Source: Serripes groenlandicus
Taxonomy: Eukaryota > Mollusca > Bivalvia > Cardiida > Cardiidae
Length of the DNA: 64,000 bases
Direction of reading: 5' to 3'
NCBI GenBank assembly: GCA_031761405.1
Contig: JASEVX010000010.1
Span: 13,925,447-13,989,446 of the forward strand
Shown: piece after piece, positions 30,601 to 45,600 of the stretch
Numbering within the stretch: position 1 is the first letter of the stretch
Layout of the letters: every line of letters starts with the position of its first letter
The notes under the pieces: model-generated
The model's database searches: none
Told to the model about the DNA's origin: nothing
What the model saw: only the letters and a program-made list of their open reading frames with translations
Program-made: the position numbers and the translations under genes

Positions 30601-33600
30601 CAGACAAAATGTGATCCCAATAGCTCACCTTGCACTTCGTGCATAGGTGAGCTAAAAAAAAATTGTTTTGTTGCTATGGAAACCAGAATTATACATGCAT
30701 CCCGAAAATGTGAAGGAACTCTGCTGAGATGATGCTTTCTGGGAAGTTTCATCCAAATTAACCTACTGGTTACTGAGGAGAAGATGTTGATGGAGGCACG
30801 ACACACGACGGACGAAAGGTACTCACAATAATTCACCTTGATCAATTCGTGCTCAGGTGAGCTAAAAAGACTAATGAATGTCATAAATCAAGCAATAAGG
30901 CGAAATACAGGGTACAGTTATGGTGGCCATTGTATAATAAACGCATCATGTACTGATGAATACATGTTTTAAGTTTCAAAGCAATATAGCTTTATCAGTT
31001 TATAGAAAACTGGACCTACATACAAAAAGTAACCAAGGTTGCAATGACAAGAGATCATAGATTCCGAAGAACCAAACCTGCTCTAAACAAGCAATTTCCT
31101 CTTTCACCACATAGTTTTCAGTTGTCATATTCTGCAATCTGCATAGGTATCAAAAGATGTCTGTATTAGTAAAAACCCTTTCCCACTTGTAGACACATTT
31201 TGAAGCATCTACATCAGACGACTTTTGAAAAATTATGAAAAAAAGGAGAAATTGCTCATGATGAATAATTTCTTCTTTTGCCACTATGTTTTATATTAAT
31301 ACTAGTTTTAGTAGATAATTTCCATATTTGTGCCTAGATATTTTAAGTTGCCTGTGGCATATTTGTTGTATGTAGGAAAAGCGTTAAATGTTTTCAACTC
31401 TATTAAATAATTAAAAAATAATTATGGAAACGTTTCTCATTTTTGTCAATGTTGTCAAAGTCAAATTACGCTAAATACATCCGCTGACTTGCTGATCTAC
31501 AGAACTATAGTCCCTAAAAAAACCTTTGTTTGCGTAGAAATGAGTGTATACCATCACCAGAATGTATTGTATATATGACATTGAGTTTAAATTCATTGTG
31601 AATGTGTATAGGATGCACTGGAAATGATTGCTTTGATCACTTTTAGTATTTTGACCTTGTTTGAAAGTGAAAGTAGAGAATGCTAAACACCGGTTTTGTC
31701 CAGGCCAGATTTGGTCCAAAATGACGGTTACCATTTTCGCCTGGTGAGTTCTTTCTTGCATAATGCATGACCCCAAATTTTCTTTGGATTGTTTTAAAGC
31801 TAGGAGGTAACTCTTTTCAATGATATATGGTGTTCTACATGAGAAACGCTTAGAAAGTGTGACAATCAAGAACTGAAACTGGTCGATTTACATTGAAACA
31901 AAGAAGGAGTTATTTTGGTTTATAGTAACCTCAGTCATCTACTGCAGATTTGTTGTACTAGTAAGCGGGAAAGGATTTATACATAGACTTACCCTCCACT
32001 ATATTTTATAATAATACTTTCATTTAGTAGATAATTTCCATATTTGTGCCTAGATATTTTAACTTGCCTGTGGCATATTTGTTGTATGTGGGAAAAGCGT
32101 TAAATGTGTTCAAATAATTAAATAATTTTTTATGGAAACGTTTCCCATTTTTATCAAAATGTTGTCAAAGTCATCTGCTGTAGATTTGTTGTACCGGTAA
32201 GTGGGAAAGATTTAACCCTTTCCCTCATACAATAATTCTGCAGCAGACGACTTTGAACATGTTTTGTTACAATCCCTATAATTGAATGGATAACCTTTGA
32301 CTAAAAGTGGAAAACATTGTGGCAAAAGGAGAAATTGCTCGTTTTGAGCAATTTCTTCTTTTGTCACTATGTTTTCAAAAAGCCATCAATTTCTGCTGCA
32401 GAGGCGTCAGAAAGCGTCTATATGAGGGAAAGGATAAATACGTAGACTTACCCTCCAAGCCTCCGTAGTTTTATCATCAATCTTCAACCATCTCTGTATC
32501 TCTTTTGTTCTTTTTTCAAGCTAAAAAACAAAAACAAGATATTACCGTTACACTAATTTTGTCACATAAAATCAATATGTACATCAGAGGTCCTGATATG
32601 TAGGAGTATACACCTCTTTTCCTCACAATATCTCTCTTATCATCCTACAAAACCCAATGATGTGTGTACACAAAAGAATCATCTAACTGAGACAATTCTT
32701 TTTGAGTACCCACAGCATAGGGTCAAATAAGTATTTTAGATCATGCAAGACCCCCTGGTACATACAACAAGAGGGCCATGATGGACCTGGAATCGCTCAC
32801 CTGATTTTTTTTTCACTTTAGCTATATAAGCCCCGCCATCTGGCGGGCATAGTTTCCAACCAATCAACTTGGCTTGAAGGAATCTGATAGAGGGTCACCC
32901 TAGGAACATTTCTACAACATTATTTGAAAATCGGCCTGACACTTTTGGAGGAGAAGATTTTTTAAGTTTGCACTAAAGCTATATAAGGCAAAAAAGCCCC
33001 CCCCACCCCCCCCCCCCCCCCCCCCCCCAATCAACATGGCTTGAAGGAATCCGATAGAGAGTCACCCAAGGAACATTTCTACAAAATAATTTCAAAATCT
33101 GCCAACCAGTTCGGGAGAAGAAGTTATTTTCATTTCGTTGCCATGGAAACCAGAATTCTGCATGGATCACAAAAATTTTAAGGAATTCTGATGAGGACAT
33201 TGAGAGGATGCTTTCTGTGAAGTTTCATCCCAGGTTCATCCAGAGGAGAAAATGTTGACGGACGACGGACGACGGACATAGGGCGATCACAATAACTCAC
33301 CTTGAGCACTTTGTGCACAGGTGAGCTAAAAACAAAATGGGCACCAATAATGCTTTTTATAAAGTTGAACTAAGGTCAATATGAAGGTCACAATATCAAA
33401 CATGTTGGTATCATGCGAAGGTCTTTGTCACAAGGAATACACAGACCAAATATGACTATCCTGTCTCCAATGGGTCAAAAGTAATGGCCAGAGATAACCT
33501 TGTCAAACATACAACAAACACTTTGAACTTATTTTGTCAAAAAATGGAAAATCTCTATAATTGAATGGATAACCTATGACTAAAAGTTGAAAGCATTGTG

Positions 33601-36600
33601 TCAAAAGGAAAAATTGCTTGTTTTTCAAATTTTCCAGATATTTTGATTCTTTTTTTGTGTGATGACGCCAAAAATATGACATGAAATTGCAAACAGTTAA
33701 ACGCTTTCCCACATACAAAAAATCTGCAGCAGAAGACTTTGCAAAGGTTCAAGGCACACATACATACAATTTCTACCAGTGAAAATATAATTATTGAATA
33801 TATTGAAAAAATTGTGAAAAAAGTACATATGGCTCACTATGAGCAATTTCTCCTGGTGCCACAATGTTTTCAAAAGTCCTCTGTTGCATCTGCAGGTGGG
33901 AAGGGGCTAACCCTTTCCCTCATATGACAATTCTGCAGCAGACATCTTCGAACATATTTTGTCAAAAATAGAAAATCTCTATAATTGAATGGATAACCTA
34001 TGACTAAAAGTAGAAAACATTGTGTCAAAAGGAGAAATTGCTCATTTTGAGCAATTTCTTCTTTTGTCACTATGCTTTCAAAAAGCTGTCTGCTGCAGAG
34101 GCGTCAGAAAGCGTCTATATGAGGGAAAGGATTAAAGCAGACAACTTTTAAAATAACTTATCTGGAATTACCTTCTTTTTAAGACGTACATGAGGGAAGG
34201 GGTTAAAGACAGTAACAAACCTGAGTTATGGACTTTCCCTTGGAAAAGGTATTGGATTTGTGAACTGATCTTGTACATGCCGTCTTCACTTTCTCTCGGA
34301 TAGCTCTACACATAACATACCTGGAATGAAATAACATAAAAAACATTATTATGTCTGTATGGTTTTTTCCGCCACTTAAACCCTTTCCCTTATATAGACT
34401 CTTTCTGAAGCCTCTGCAGCAGACGGATTTTTGAAAACATGGTGACAAAAGAAGAAATTGCTCAAAACAAGCAATTACTCCTTTTGCCAATGTTTTCCAC
34501 TTTTAGTCATAGGTTATCCATTCAATTTTAGAGATTTTCTATGTTATAACAAAATATGTTCAAAGTCGTCTGCTGCAGAATTGCTGTATGTGGGAAAGGG
34601 TTAAACAATGTTTCAGTTACATCACAGAGTTTCCATGGTAAGTTACCAGTACTACTGGTGAATTCTATCCTGGTACCAGCGAGTCAGTTGTGATGCTACC
34701 AACCCCATAATTCTGAACTCAAGGAGGGAATACAATACTACCAATTTTAAAGTCTTTGGTATGACACAGCCGGGGATCAAAAAAGCCACCTCTCGCATTC
34801 AAGGGGAATGACGCTTTACCACTACACCATCGTTGTATGTTTACCTTTACGAAATTTATGTCTTTGTGTTAAACTGTTAAACTGTATTTGCTTAAAACAT
34901 GTATGTATGTTTTATGCAATAAAGTTTATTATTATTATATTAATATTATAAATGAATTTTCTCACATTTTAAATCCAAACTACAATGTTATTATTTAATT
35001 TTGTTTTCACACTTTTTTTTTTTATCTAATTAACAGTTTAATGCAAACAAATTTGTTTTTCCACACTTTTTTAATTATCTAATAATCAGTTTATAGCAAA
35101 CAAAGCAAATAAATGTACATGTAAGTAGATGCATTTGGGGATCTTTAATAGATCCATATTCAGTTTGTTAACCCTTTCCCTCATATAGACGCTTTCTGAT
35201 GCCTCTGCAGCAGACGGCCTTTTGAAAAACATATTGACAAAAGAAGAAATTGCACAAAACGTGCAATTTCTCCTTTTGCCACAATGTTTTCCACTTTTAG
35301 TCATAGGTTATCCATTCAATTATAGAGATTTTCCAATTTTTGACAAAATATGTTCAAAGTCGTCTGCTGCAGAGTTGTCGTATGAGGGAAAGGGTTAAAG
35401 TTATTATTTATTACTAATTACTCTGATTGTCATTAAAGAACATAAATAAAAAAATTGTACCAAGTAACTAAAAGGAAAAGAAGATCAAATACCATTATCC
35501 TAATTTGAAAAACTCAGTTTTGCAGTTATGGAAATATATAATGTTTTCAGAATCAATCATTCTCTTTTCTATTAGGAAAAGTGAAAAATAGCATAAAAAG
35601 TAAAAGATTGATATTATGTCATGAAATACTTCTTAATCTAGATCTAGACTTATAACCTGTCTGGCTGAAAAGTCCTATTTGATGAAAATAGCTGGCTAAA
35701 ACGTCCTAGGCCAAAACGCCGTACAACCATTTTATTTATATATATATTTTAGTGTAATCCTGATTTTTATCGTATATTCAAATCATGATATAGCATTTGA
35801 ATATTCGTTGCCATCCCTAGTTAAAAGTCATTTATATCAGGGTTACTATTATCATTTTCAAGTTGAAATTTCTGAACAGTAGGTTCAGAAAAATAGACAA
35901 AAAGTTTGTAAAGTTACATTTTAGATGGTGTGCCGACCGTGCTTTCCATTTATTTTAAAACTCGTAATTTTACAATACATATTCAATTTACATACCGGTA
36001 CCTAAATGTCATATCGTCTATGCAGTATTATGTTCCTTGAATAAGATATTCATGCTTTTTTTTAATGATTTGGACACGTAATTCTGGATCAACCCTTGTA
36101 TGTAAGTAAAAAGTAAACAGTGTAGATCTTGATTAGAACTGGTAAAGGTATAGGCTGATCTGTATCTACACTCTTCACAAGTGCCAACCTTTCCCCATAG
36201 CAAGACTCAATTAATGTTGCTCATAATAAGTAATTTCTTAAATGATAATAAATGTGCTAATTTGAAATCATAAATATTTTCGAATCACTATAACAAGTGT
36301 TTCAATATATCAACAAACAATTGCATCACTTTGAACGATAGCACTGAACTCGAATAATACTTTATCTATCAGAAACAGTGGGCATTTTGTTAAACCTTTC
36401 CCTCATACAACAATTCTGCAGCAGACGCCTTTGAACATATTTCGTCAAAAAATAGAAAATCTCTATAATTGAATGGATAACCTATGACTAAAAGTGGAAA
36501 ACATCATTTGGAGCAATTTCTTCTTATTTCACTATGTTTTCAAAAAGCCGTCTGCTGCAGAGGCGTCAGAAAGCGTCTATATAAGGAAAGGGTTAATACA

Positions 36601-39600
36601 TGTAATCAAATATTTGTTTTCATAAATGTTCCATAATTTTGCCTGGGTGTTTTCAACATTGCCTGTAGATATTTTATATATGGGAAAGGGTTAATAAAGA
36701 AGACATGCTTTCAATATTTAATCATTTTTGTTGTGTTTCTAATAAAGAAGGATTAATCCTAAATAACAATGTAAACTGTTTAACAATCAATTGCACTGAA
36801 AACATCTGATTAACATCGTACATACAACTAATCTGCAGCAGACGACTTTCTAATCATCTGGTTAAAAATATGGAAAAACTATAAATGAAAGTTTAACCCT
36901 TTCCCTCATACTTCAATTCTGCAGCAGACGACTTTGAACATATTTTGTGAAAATATAGAAATTCTCTATAATTGAATGGATGACCTATGACTAAAAGGGG
37001 AAAACATTGTGGCAAAAGGAGAAATTGCTCGTTTTGAGCAATTTCTCCTTTTGTCACTATGTTTTCAAAAAGCCGTCTGCTGCAGAGGCATCAGAAAGCG
37101 TTTATATGAGTGAAAGGGTTAATCATTGAATAGTTGGAAACATTGTGGCATACTGACAAATTGCTCATTTCTGTAGTCGTCTGCAGTTGGGAATGGGTAA
37201 CAGTTATTTACTTTATTTTCTTAAAATTTTTAAGTACAAGTGATACTAGAACTATCACTGAAGATGATAAATACCCCCTAAACAGCACCTTGACCTACAC
37301 CATAACTTAATAAGTAAAAGGGCTATAATAACATGCAATTGTAACCCCTTTAGGATATGCACATTTCCTTTTGGTATAGAAGCAGTACGTAAAATGTTAT
37401 TGAATTCCACCCAGTGGTTTGTAAGAAAAAGGCCGGACAAAATATGGCTTCCGACCGACCGACCTTAATAAGTAAAAGGGCCATAACTCTGTAAAATAAC
37501 ATGCAATTGTAAGACCTTTAGGATATGCACATCTCCTCTTGGTATAGAAGCGAAGCTTCATGTAAAATTGTATTGAATTCCACTAAGTGGTTTGTAAGAA
37601 ATAGGCCGGATAAAATATGGCTTCTGTCGACCGACAGCCCGACACAGTGACTCCTATATACCCCCTCTTCTTAAAGAAGGGGGTATAAATATAGATGAAT
37701 ATAAATATATGTAATCAAGAAATAGCTCAAATTCAATATGAGAAAATTCACCTTTTCCCACAATGTTCCCAAAAGTCATCTGCTACAAAGTCATTACGGT
37801 AGGCATCAAAAGATGTCTTTCTCTGGAATATGTTAATCAATAAATACCAAATATTCTGTGTAACAAAGGCATCAAAAGATGTCTTGCTCTGGAATATGTT
37901 GATCAATAATTACCAAGTACTTTGTGTTACAAAGGCATCAAAAGATGTCTTTCTCTGGAATATGTTCATCAACAAATACCAAATATTTGTGTTTCAAAGG
38001 CATCATATTTGTGTTTCAAAGGCATCATATTTGTGTTTCAAAGGCATCATATTTGTGTTTCAAAGGCATCAACAGAAGTCTTTCTCTTGAATATGTTTAT
38101 CAACAAATACCAAATATTTTGTGTTACAGGGGCATCAAAAGATGTCTTTCTCTGGAATATGTTCATCAACAAATACCAAATATTCGGTGATACAATGGCA
38201 TCAAAAGCCAGCTGTATCAGGAACGGTATATAACAAAGTCCATCAATAACAACAATTAAAGTAATTGTAGTTGTTTAACAACTAATTGACTGCAAACTTA
38301 TGTATTTACATTCTTTTATTGCTTAATTCAATGTTAATTGTTCCTTTAATTGTCCCTTTGTTACATTCATGATCAAACCAGATGTTTGCAATTGACCTGC
38401 ACTTTCATCCATACTTCACAAAGAAAAGGTGTCAAAAACAGATATATGATGCATGAGAGCATTATGGTCATAAGCCTGTATTTAAGCTGTATAAACATCA
38501 GTTTCCTGATAGATAGCATGGTATCTTGTCAGTGTTAACAAGGGTAGCATTAATTCTTAAAAAGTGGTTTTGCAACAACATAAATTAGGATTAAGTCATT
38601 GTTAAAAAAATTAAAAAAGAGAAATTGTTAGATCTAAAAAAAATATACAAGTGTCAAATTGTGCGACAGTTGATAATTTCAAACAGATAAGTGCATGTCT
38701 GTGACAGTTTAATGACTCTGTGGACTTCAGTTACTAAACAAGTTAGATCATTATAATTATTCACAATGGCAGGACAATTAGTTGAACGACAAGGATTGTC
38801 TAATAGTGAACAGGAATCTAGTGCTGGCTTAAGTGTGGACACTGAACCGTTTATGGATGATTTACTGCTGTTATCTAATGAACTATTTATTCAGATGATG
38901 GACTATGAAAAAGTTACCGCTCACATCTTTAAACTAGGTAAGGTTCCTAATTATTATATAACCCTTCCCAAATATGCCAAATCGAGCACAATTTTAACTA
39001 GAAATATCTATGAAGGTGATGCATACCCCCAGCTGGTGCCTGACAATATACATATGTATGAGAAATTCAAGGGGCCATAACTCATTTAAAAATAATTCCA
39101 GTGTAACATGCCGACAATATGCACAACTAGGCTTGGTATCAATCATTCATGTGAAGTTATATTGAATTCTGACCAAGGGTTGCTGAGAAATAGTGTTTAC
39201 AAGAAATGTCTACAGACCGACCGACCAACTGACCAACCTATATAGCCCCCATATACTATGTATCTGGGGGTATAATAAATCTCTATAAAGGGAAGTTTAT
39301 CTATTGAAAATATTTGAAAACTTTATGGCACAACAAGAAATGAGCAATGTTTTCGAAAGTCGTCTGTCTGCTGCAGAGGTGTCAAAATGTGTCTACACGT
39401 GGTAAAGGGATGACACAGCTTTAATTAACTCTTTCCCTCATACAGACTGTATGTGGGAAAGGGTTAACAATCCTAATGTAAAAATATGATAAACCTATAT
39501 AGATGTATTAATAATTTAAACTTTTGCCATTTAGTTTCAATACTGGTTATTTATTGTATACTTTGATATTGCTCCTTCTTGTTTCCATATGAACAAAGGA

Positions 39601-42600
39601 TGCAATATCATTTGATATTGCATGGGTTGATATTGCACTGCAATCTTTTTCACGTGACGCTAAGGACGGAACTATTTCCATACACTAACGTTACAAAGCG
39701 CTCTCATCCAACCTTTCATGATTTAGAGACCAGCTAACTTCTACTTCTACTTTGTTACTGTCAGGGCTTAGTGCATCGCAGGCAAGTGAAGCCATTAAAA
39801 TGGTTAAAACAACTAATTAGGCACATTTACAAATATAAATGAAATAAAAAAACATCTGTGTTGTTTAGGCTGTGTATCAATGTAGACGGGACTTGAATCA
39901 GTTTACAGATGTGATCTGCTCAAGGTTCGACTCTCTGATAGTCCTAGGAAAAAGCTGTGCTTATACGGTTCGTAGTACATTGTTTGGTACATCTTTTATA
40001 GATGACACGTAGTGAAAAAATCGATAGACATACACAAAACCCAATCTGGTCTATTTATAGCGTTAGCTACGTACGTAGTTTCTGACGTAATAATGTGACG
40101 TGTACATCAATAATATTGCTCGATTGTTGTTTTGATTGTGGTTGACGATCTATTATAATTAAGTGTATCAACAAATAAAGAGGGATTCATAACTACTAGG
40201 ATGAATAAGCAAATGATTGTTTTAAAGGTAGGTCTTCAGATTTGTTTTGTTATCCTCCGATGTGAAGTTTATCAACGCAGTAGCCTTTACATGTATATCA
40301 AAGATGTGTGTTCGCTTTACTGAACATACTGCGAGGTCAAAAGGCCCTTTTAAAGGGGCATCTAAATCGTAATAAAAAAACAAACTCGCCAACACAATAT
40401 TATAGGTTATTGCATCAATATGGGAAAATATTGTGTTGGACGAGTTCCTTCGGCCGAGTTGCCCGAGCTTGCGAGGGCACTCCGCCGAAGGAACGATTCC
40501 CAACACAATAGATTCCCATAATCATGCAATAACCTTTTTATTGTATAATTTGATATTGGCTATTTAAAATGTGTCGTTTTGTTTGTTTTAAACACGTCAC
40601 ATTTATTAGAAAATTAACAGTCGTTTTGGATTGCTCAGAGAAATAAACATTAACGATATATTGCGCATTTATACTCTCCTTTACACTGGTTGCTAAGGTC
40701 GCGAAAAAATATTATTTACGAACCGCCATTGTTGTCGACTCGAAATTGGAATCGTCGACAAAATGATGTGTAACGCCTTTTCTAACAGTGTTTTTCATTA
40801 AGAACTTGTGTATTATCTTATTCTTGTATTTACGCCTGGACATTTGTTTTTTTATTACGATTTAGATGCCCCTTTAAAAGGGCCTTTTGACCTCGCAGTA
40901 TGTTCAGTAAAGCGAACACACATCTTTGATATACATATAAAGGCTACTGCATTGATAAACTTCACATCGGAGGATAACAAAACAAATCTGAAGACCTACC
41001 TTTAAAACAATCATTTGCTTATTCATGCTAGCAGTTATGAATCCCTCTTTATTTGTTGATACACTTATAATAGATCATCAACGACAATCAAAACAACACT
41101 CGAGCAATATTATTGATGTACACGTCACATTATTACGTCAGAAACTACGTACGTATTTACTAGCATAGCTAATGCTATAAATAGACCAGATTGGGTTTTG
41201 TGTATGTCTATCGATTTTTCACTACGTGTCATCTATAAAAGATGTACCAAACAATGTACTACGAACCGTATAAGCACAGCTTTTCCCTAGGACTATCAGA
41301 GAATCGAACCTTGAGCAGATCACATCTGTAAACTGATTCAAGTCCCGTCTACATTGATACACAGCCTAAACATCACAGCTGTTTTTTTTATTTCATTTAT
41401 ATTTGTTAATATGCCTAATTAGTTGTTTTAACCATTTGAATGGCTTCACTTGCCTGCGATGCACTAAGCCCTGACAGTAACAAAGTAGAAGTAGAAGTTA
41501 GCTGGATCTCTAAATCACGAAAGGTTGGATGAGAGCGCTTTGTAATGTTAGTGTATGGAAATAGTTCCGTCCTTAGCGTCACGTGAAAAAGATTCCAGTG
41601 CAATATCAACCCGTGCAATATCAAATGATATTGCATCCTTTGTTCATATGGAAACAAGAGGGAACAATATCAAAGTATACAATAATTTCCCATATTGATG
41701 CAATAACCTATAATATATATACTTACTGATGTAAGTGATATTAACCCTTTCCCTCATACGACAATTCTGCAGCAGACGACTTTGAACATATTTTGTCAAA
41801 AAATGGAAAATCTCTATAATTGAATGGATAACCTATGACTAAAAGTGGAAAACATTGTGACAAAAGGAGAAATTGCACGTTTTGTGCAATTTCTTCTTTT
41901 GTCACTATGTTTTCAAAAAGCTGTCTGCTGCAGAGGCGTCAGAAAGCGTTTATATGAGGGAAAGGGTTAAATCTGCATTAAACACCAAACAATATATCAA
42001 TTAAAAAGTTGAAAATATTGTGGCAAAAGGAGAAATTGCTCATTTTGAGCAATTTCTGCTTTTGCCACAACGTTTTCAATTGTAGAGAATTTACTTATAT
42101 TTGCCTAGATGTGTTCCAAGTTGTCTGCTGCAGATTTGTTGTATGTAGGAAAAGGTTGAAACTTTCATCCTGCTGTGGTTTATTACATGTGGGAAACTAT
42201 ATAGCTGTACAATTTTATTGTTATCAACTTATCACCATAAATTGCAAAACCTGCAAACGTTGGTTATAGATATATTGAAAAAGCTCTAGATAAGGAGCAT
42301 TTTTCATGTTCTAAAATCCTTATTTGACATTCAAACCCTATGTTGTGGGTACTCAAAAGAATCGTCTCACTGAGATGATTCTTTTGAGTACCCACAACAT
42401 ATGATTGTTTTGAGTTATAAGAGAAATGTTGTTGTCCTGTTCACTCCCACTTTTCAAGTCCTCTGCATTGAAATAAAGTACTTTCCATCAGTTAACATTA
42501 TATGATACAGACATTTGGTGCCTTTCTTTGCAGCACAGAAATTATGAAAATATATTATCAAACTTGTAAATATCCAACATGACCAATTTCCACTTGATAT

Positions 42601-45600
42601 ATTATAATGCTTTCAATGTGTGCCAGTATGCCAGAAGCAGCAGAAAACTTTTGCTGAAATTGCTCAAAATGACCAATTTCTCATTTTGCCACAATGTTTT
42701 CAACTTTTTGTACATGTTATCCATTCATTTATGGAGATATTTCATATTTTTACGTAGATGTTTTCAAATTTGTCTGCTATAGATGTCTTGTATGTGGGAA
42801 AGGGTTAAGTAAATGATCAGTTTGGTAAAAAAGAAACAAAACCTTAAACCTCTTGTTTTCAACAACGTTATGGCTTCAATTTTTGTGTTGTTTCTGGTGA
42901 ACATATTCTCAGAATACAGACGAAATTCAATCATAAATCTTATATCTTAAAAATTTAAAACTGAAAGGTTACACAGTATGATTGCTACAGATTGATATTT
43001 ATAAACAAGATGTTTGTGTTAACCCTGTCCCACCTGCAGATGCATTTTGAAGTACCGGTATCTACAGCACACAACTTTTGGAAACAGTAAATAAAGAAGA
43101 AATTGCTCATTATCAGCAATTTCTCTTTTCGCCACATTGTTTTTCCTTAGTATTCAATAATAATACATTCATTAACAGAGATTTTCCATATATTTGCCAC
43201 GGTGTTTTCAAAGTCTCCTTCATATTTGTTGTATGTGGGAAAGGGTTAAAAGCATTTTTCTCATGAGCCAACTTTTTCTAGACTGCATTTGAAAAGAAAT
43301 TTAAAAAAAAAATGCTTAAAATGAGCAGTATAATCAACATACTGTGTACAATTATAAATGTGGAATAAATCAAGAAAATTATCCTTTTTTCACAATGTTT
43401 TCATAGTTTAGTCAGCTAAAGAGGTTATCAAAAGTTTTCATTATATCAGGGAAAGGTTTAAATTTCACTTTGAAACAAGTTTAACTGTTAACTGCTATAT
43501 TAAAAGTTGACTTCGGTAGAAATTAGTCTTTTTTTATTTTTATTTTATTGTGGGTTTTTCAACAGTTTCAATTATATCACGTGAGAGAACACAGATTCAA
43601 ATTCCCTTAGTGACTAACCATTACCAGACTAGGAAACGTGCCTTCCACTATGTACACTATGATTGGGGATAGAACCCTGGATGTTGGTCTTAACCCTTAC
43701 CCTCATACAACATTTCTGCAGCAGACAACTTTGAACAATTTGTCAAAAAATAGAAAATCTCTATAATTGATTGGATAACCTACGACTAAAACTGGAAAAC
43801 ATTGTGGCAAAAGGAGAAATTGCTCGTTTTGAGAAATGTCTTCTTTTGTCACTGTTTTCAAAAAGCTGTCTGCTGCAGAGGCATCAGAAAGCGTCTATAT
43901 TAGGGAAAGGGTTAAATCCAACACAATAACCACTTGACCTTGACAGATTCCAACGACATATTCATATTAACCCTTTCCAACATACAACAAATCTGAAGTG
44001 AACCTGTGAAAACGTCCAGGCAAAAAACCATGGAAAATCATTATAAATGAAAATATAATTACTGAAAAAGGTTGACAACATTGTGACAAAAAGGAAAATT
44101 GCTTGTTTCAAGCAATTTCTCCTTTTGGCATAAATGTTTTCAAAAGTTGTCTGCTTCTGAGGGGTTGAAAAGGGTCTACACATGTGGCAATGCGGGGTTA
44201 ATTTAGTTTATAAATATTAACATGGTCCATTTTGTATCCATAACAGTTCAGTGGCTAAGGAGGCACAAATCTCGACCCATAAACCTCACAGTACCAGGAG
44301 ACAATTTCAGAATGTCCATAAGGGATGGGATGTTGGACATGTACAGTACATTCAGGTATGTTACTATGGCTTTTATTCGATCCTTCATACAGACAATTCT
44401 GCAGCAGACGCCTTCACTTTATATTTAACCCTTTCCCCCATACGACAATTCTGCAGCAGACTTTGAACATATTTTGTCAAAAAATAAGAAATCTCCGTAA
44501 TTAAATGGATAACCTATGACAAAAAGTGGAAAACATTGTGGCAAAAGGGGAAATTGCACATTTTGTGCAATTTCTTGGTGTGTCATTATGTTTTCAAAAT
44601 GCCTTCTGCTGCAGAGGCGTCAGAAAGCGTCTATATGAGGGAAAGGGTTAATCGATCCTTCATACAGACAATATTTCAACACCATAAAGCTGACGGCTTT
44701 TAAAAACATTGTGACAAAGGAGAAATTGCCCATAATGAGCAATTTCTTCTTTTGTCACAAAGTTTTCAACTCTATCTTAGCAATTTCTTTTTTTGTCACA
44801 AATTTTTCTACTCTATCTTATAATATCACTTTCATTTATAGAGAGAGTATTTTAGTAGATGTTCGTTTTTAAAGTCATCTGCTGCAAATTTGTTTCCACG
44901 TATGAATCATTATTTCTTAAGGAAAAAGCCCTATCGTTAAATCAAACTACCGGTAATATATATATAACACTTTCCCTCATATAGACGCTTTTTGATGCCT
45001 CTGCAGCAGACAGCTTTTTGAAAACATGACAAAAGAAGAAATTGCTCAAAACGAGCAATTTCTCCTTTTGCCACAATGTTTTCCACTTTTGGTCATAGGT
45101 TATCCATTCAATTATTCCATTTTTTGACAAAATATGTTCAAAGTCGTCTGCTGCAGAATTGTTGTATGAGGGAAAGGGTTAAAGAAGCTTTCCATAAAGT
45201 TCCATTGAATTCAAGTCAGTGGTTGCTGAGAAATAGCCTGAACAAAACCAGTGAAAACATGAAAAGAATTTTGTAAAATAAATGATAGTTTTGATCTAAG
45301 GAACTACATCTCTGATATAGAGGACAAACATTGGAGCAAAAGTATGACTGAAAAACATTCCTGCAAAGACAACCCTTTCCCATATATAGTAAATCTATAG
45401 CAGACGACTTTGAAAATATCCAGAAAAAAATATGGGAAATACATTTAAAAGTTCTTAGAAAGTTATAGAACAAGGTTGAAAACATGGTGACAAAGGAAGA
45501 AATTGCTCATGATGGGCAATCTCTCATTTTGCCACTATATTTTCAAAAGTTATCTGCTGCAGACTTGTATGTTTAATCTTCTGTTTTTTCTTACAGACAA

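Noticed and set aside
37830..38233. Overlapping open frames across the 66-bp minisatellite
   Set aside because: All three plus frames stay open because the repeat period is a multiple of three. The content follows the repeat.
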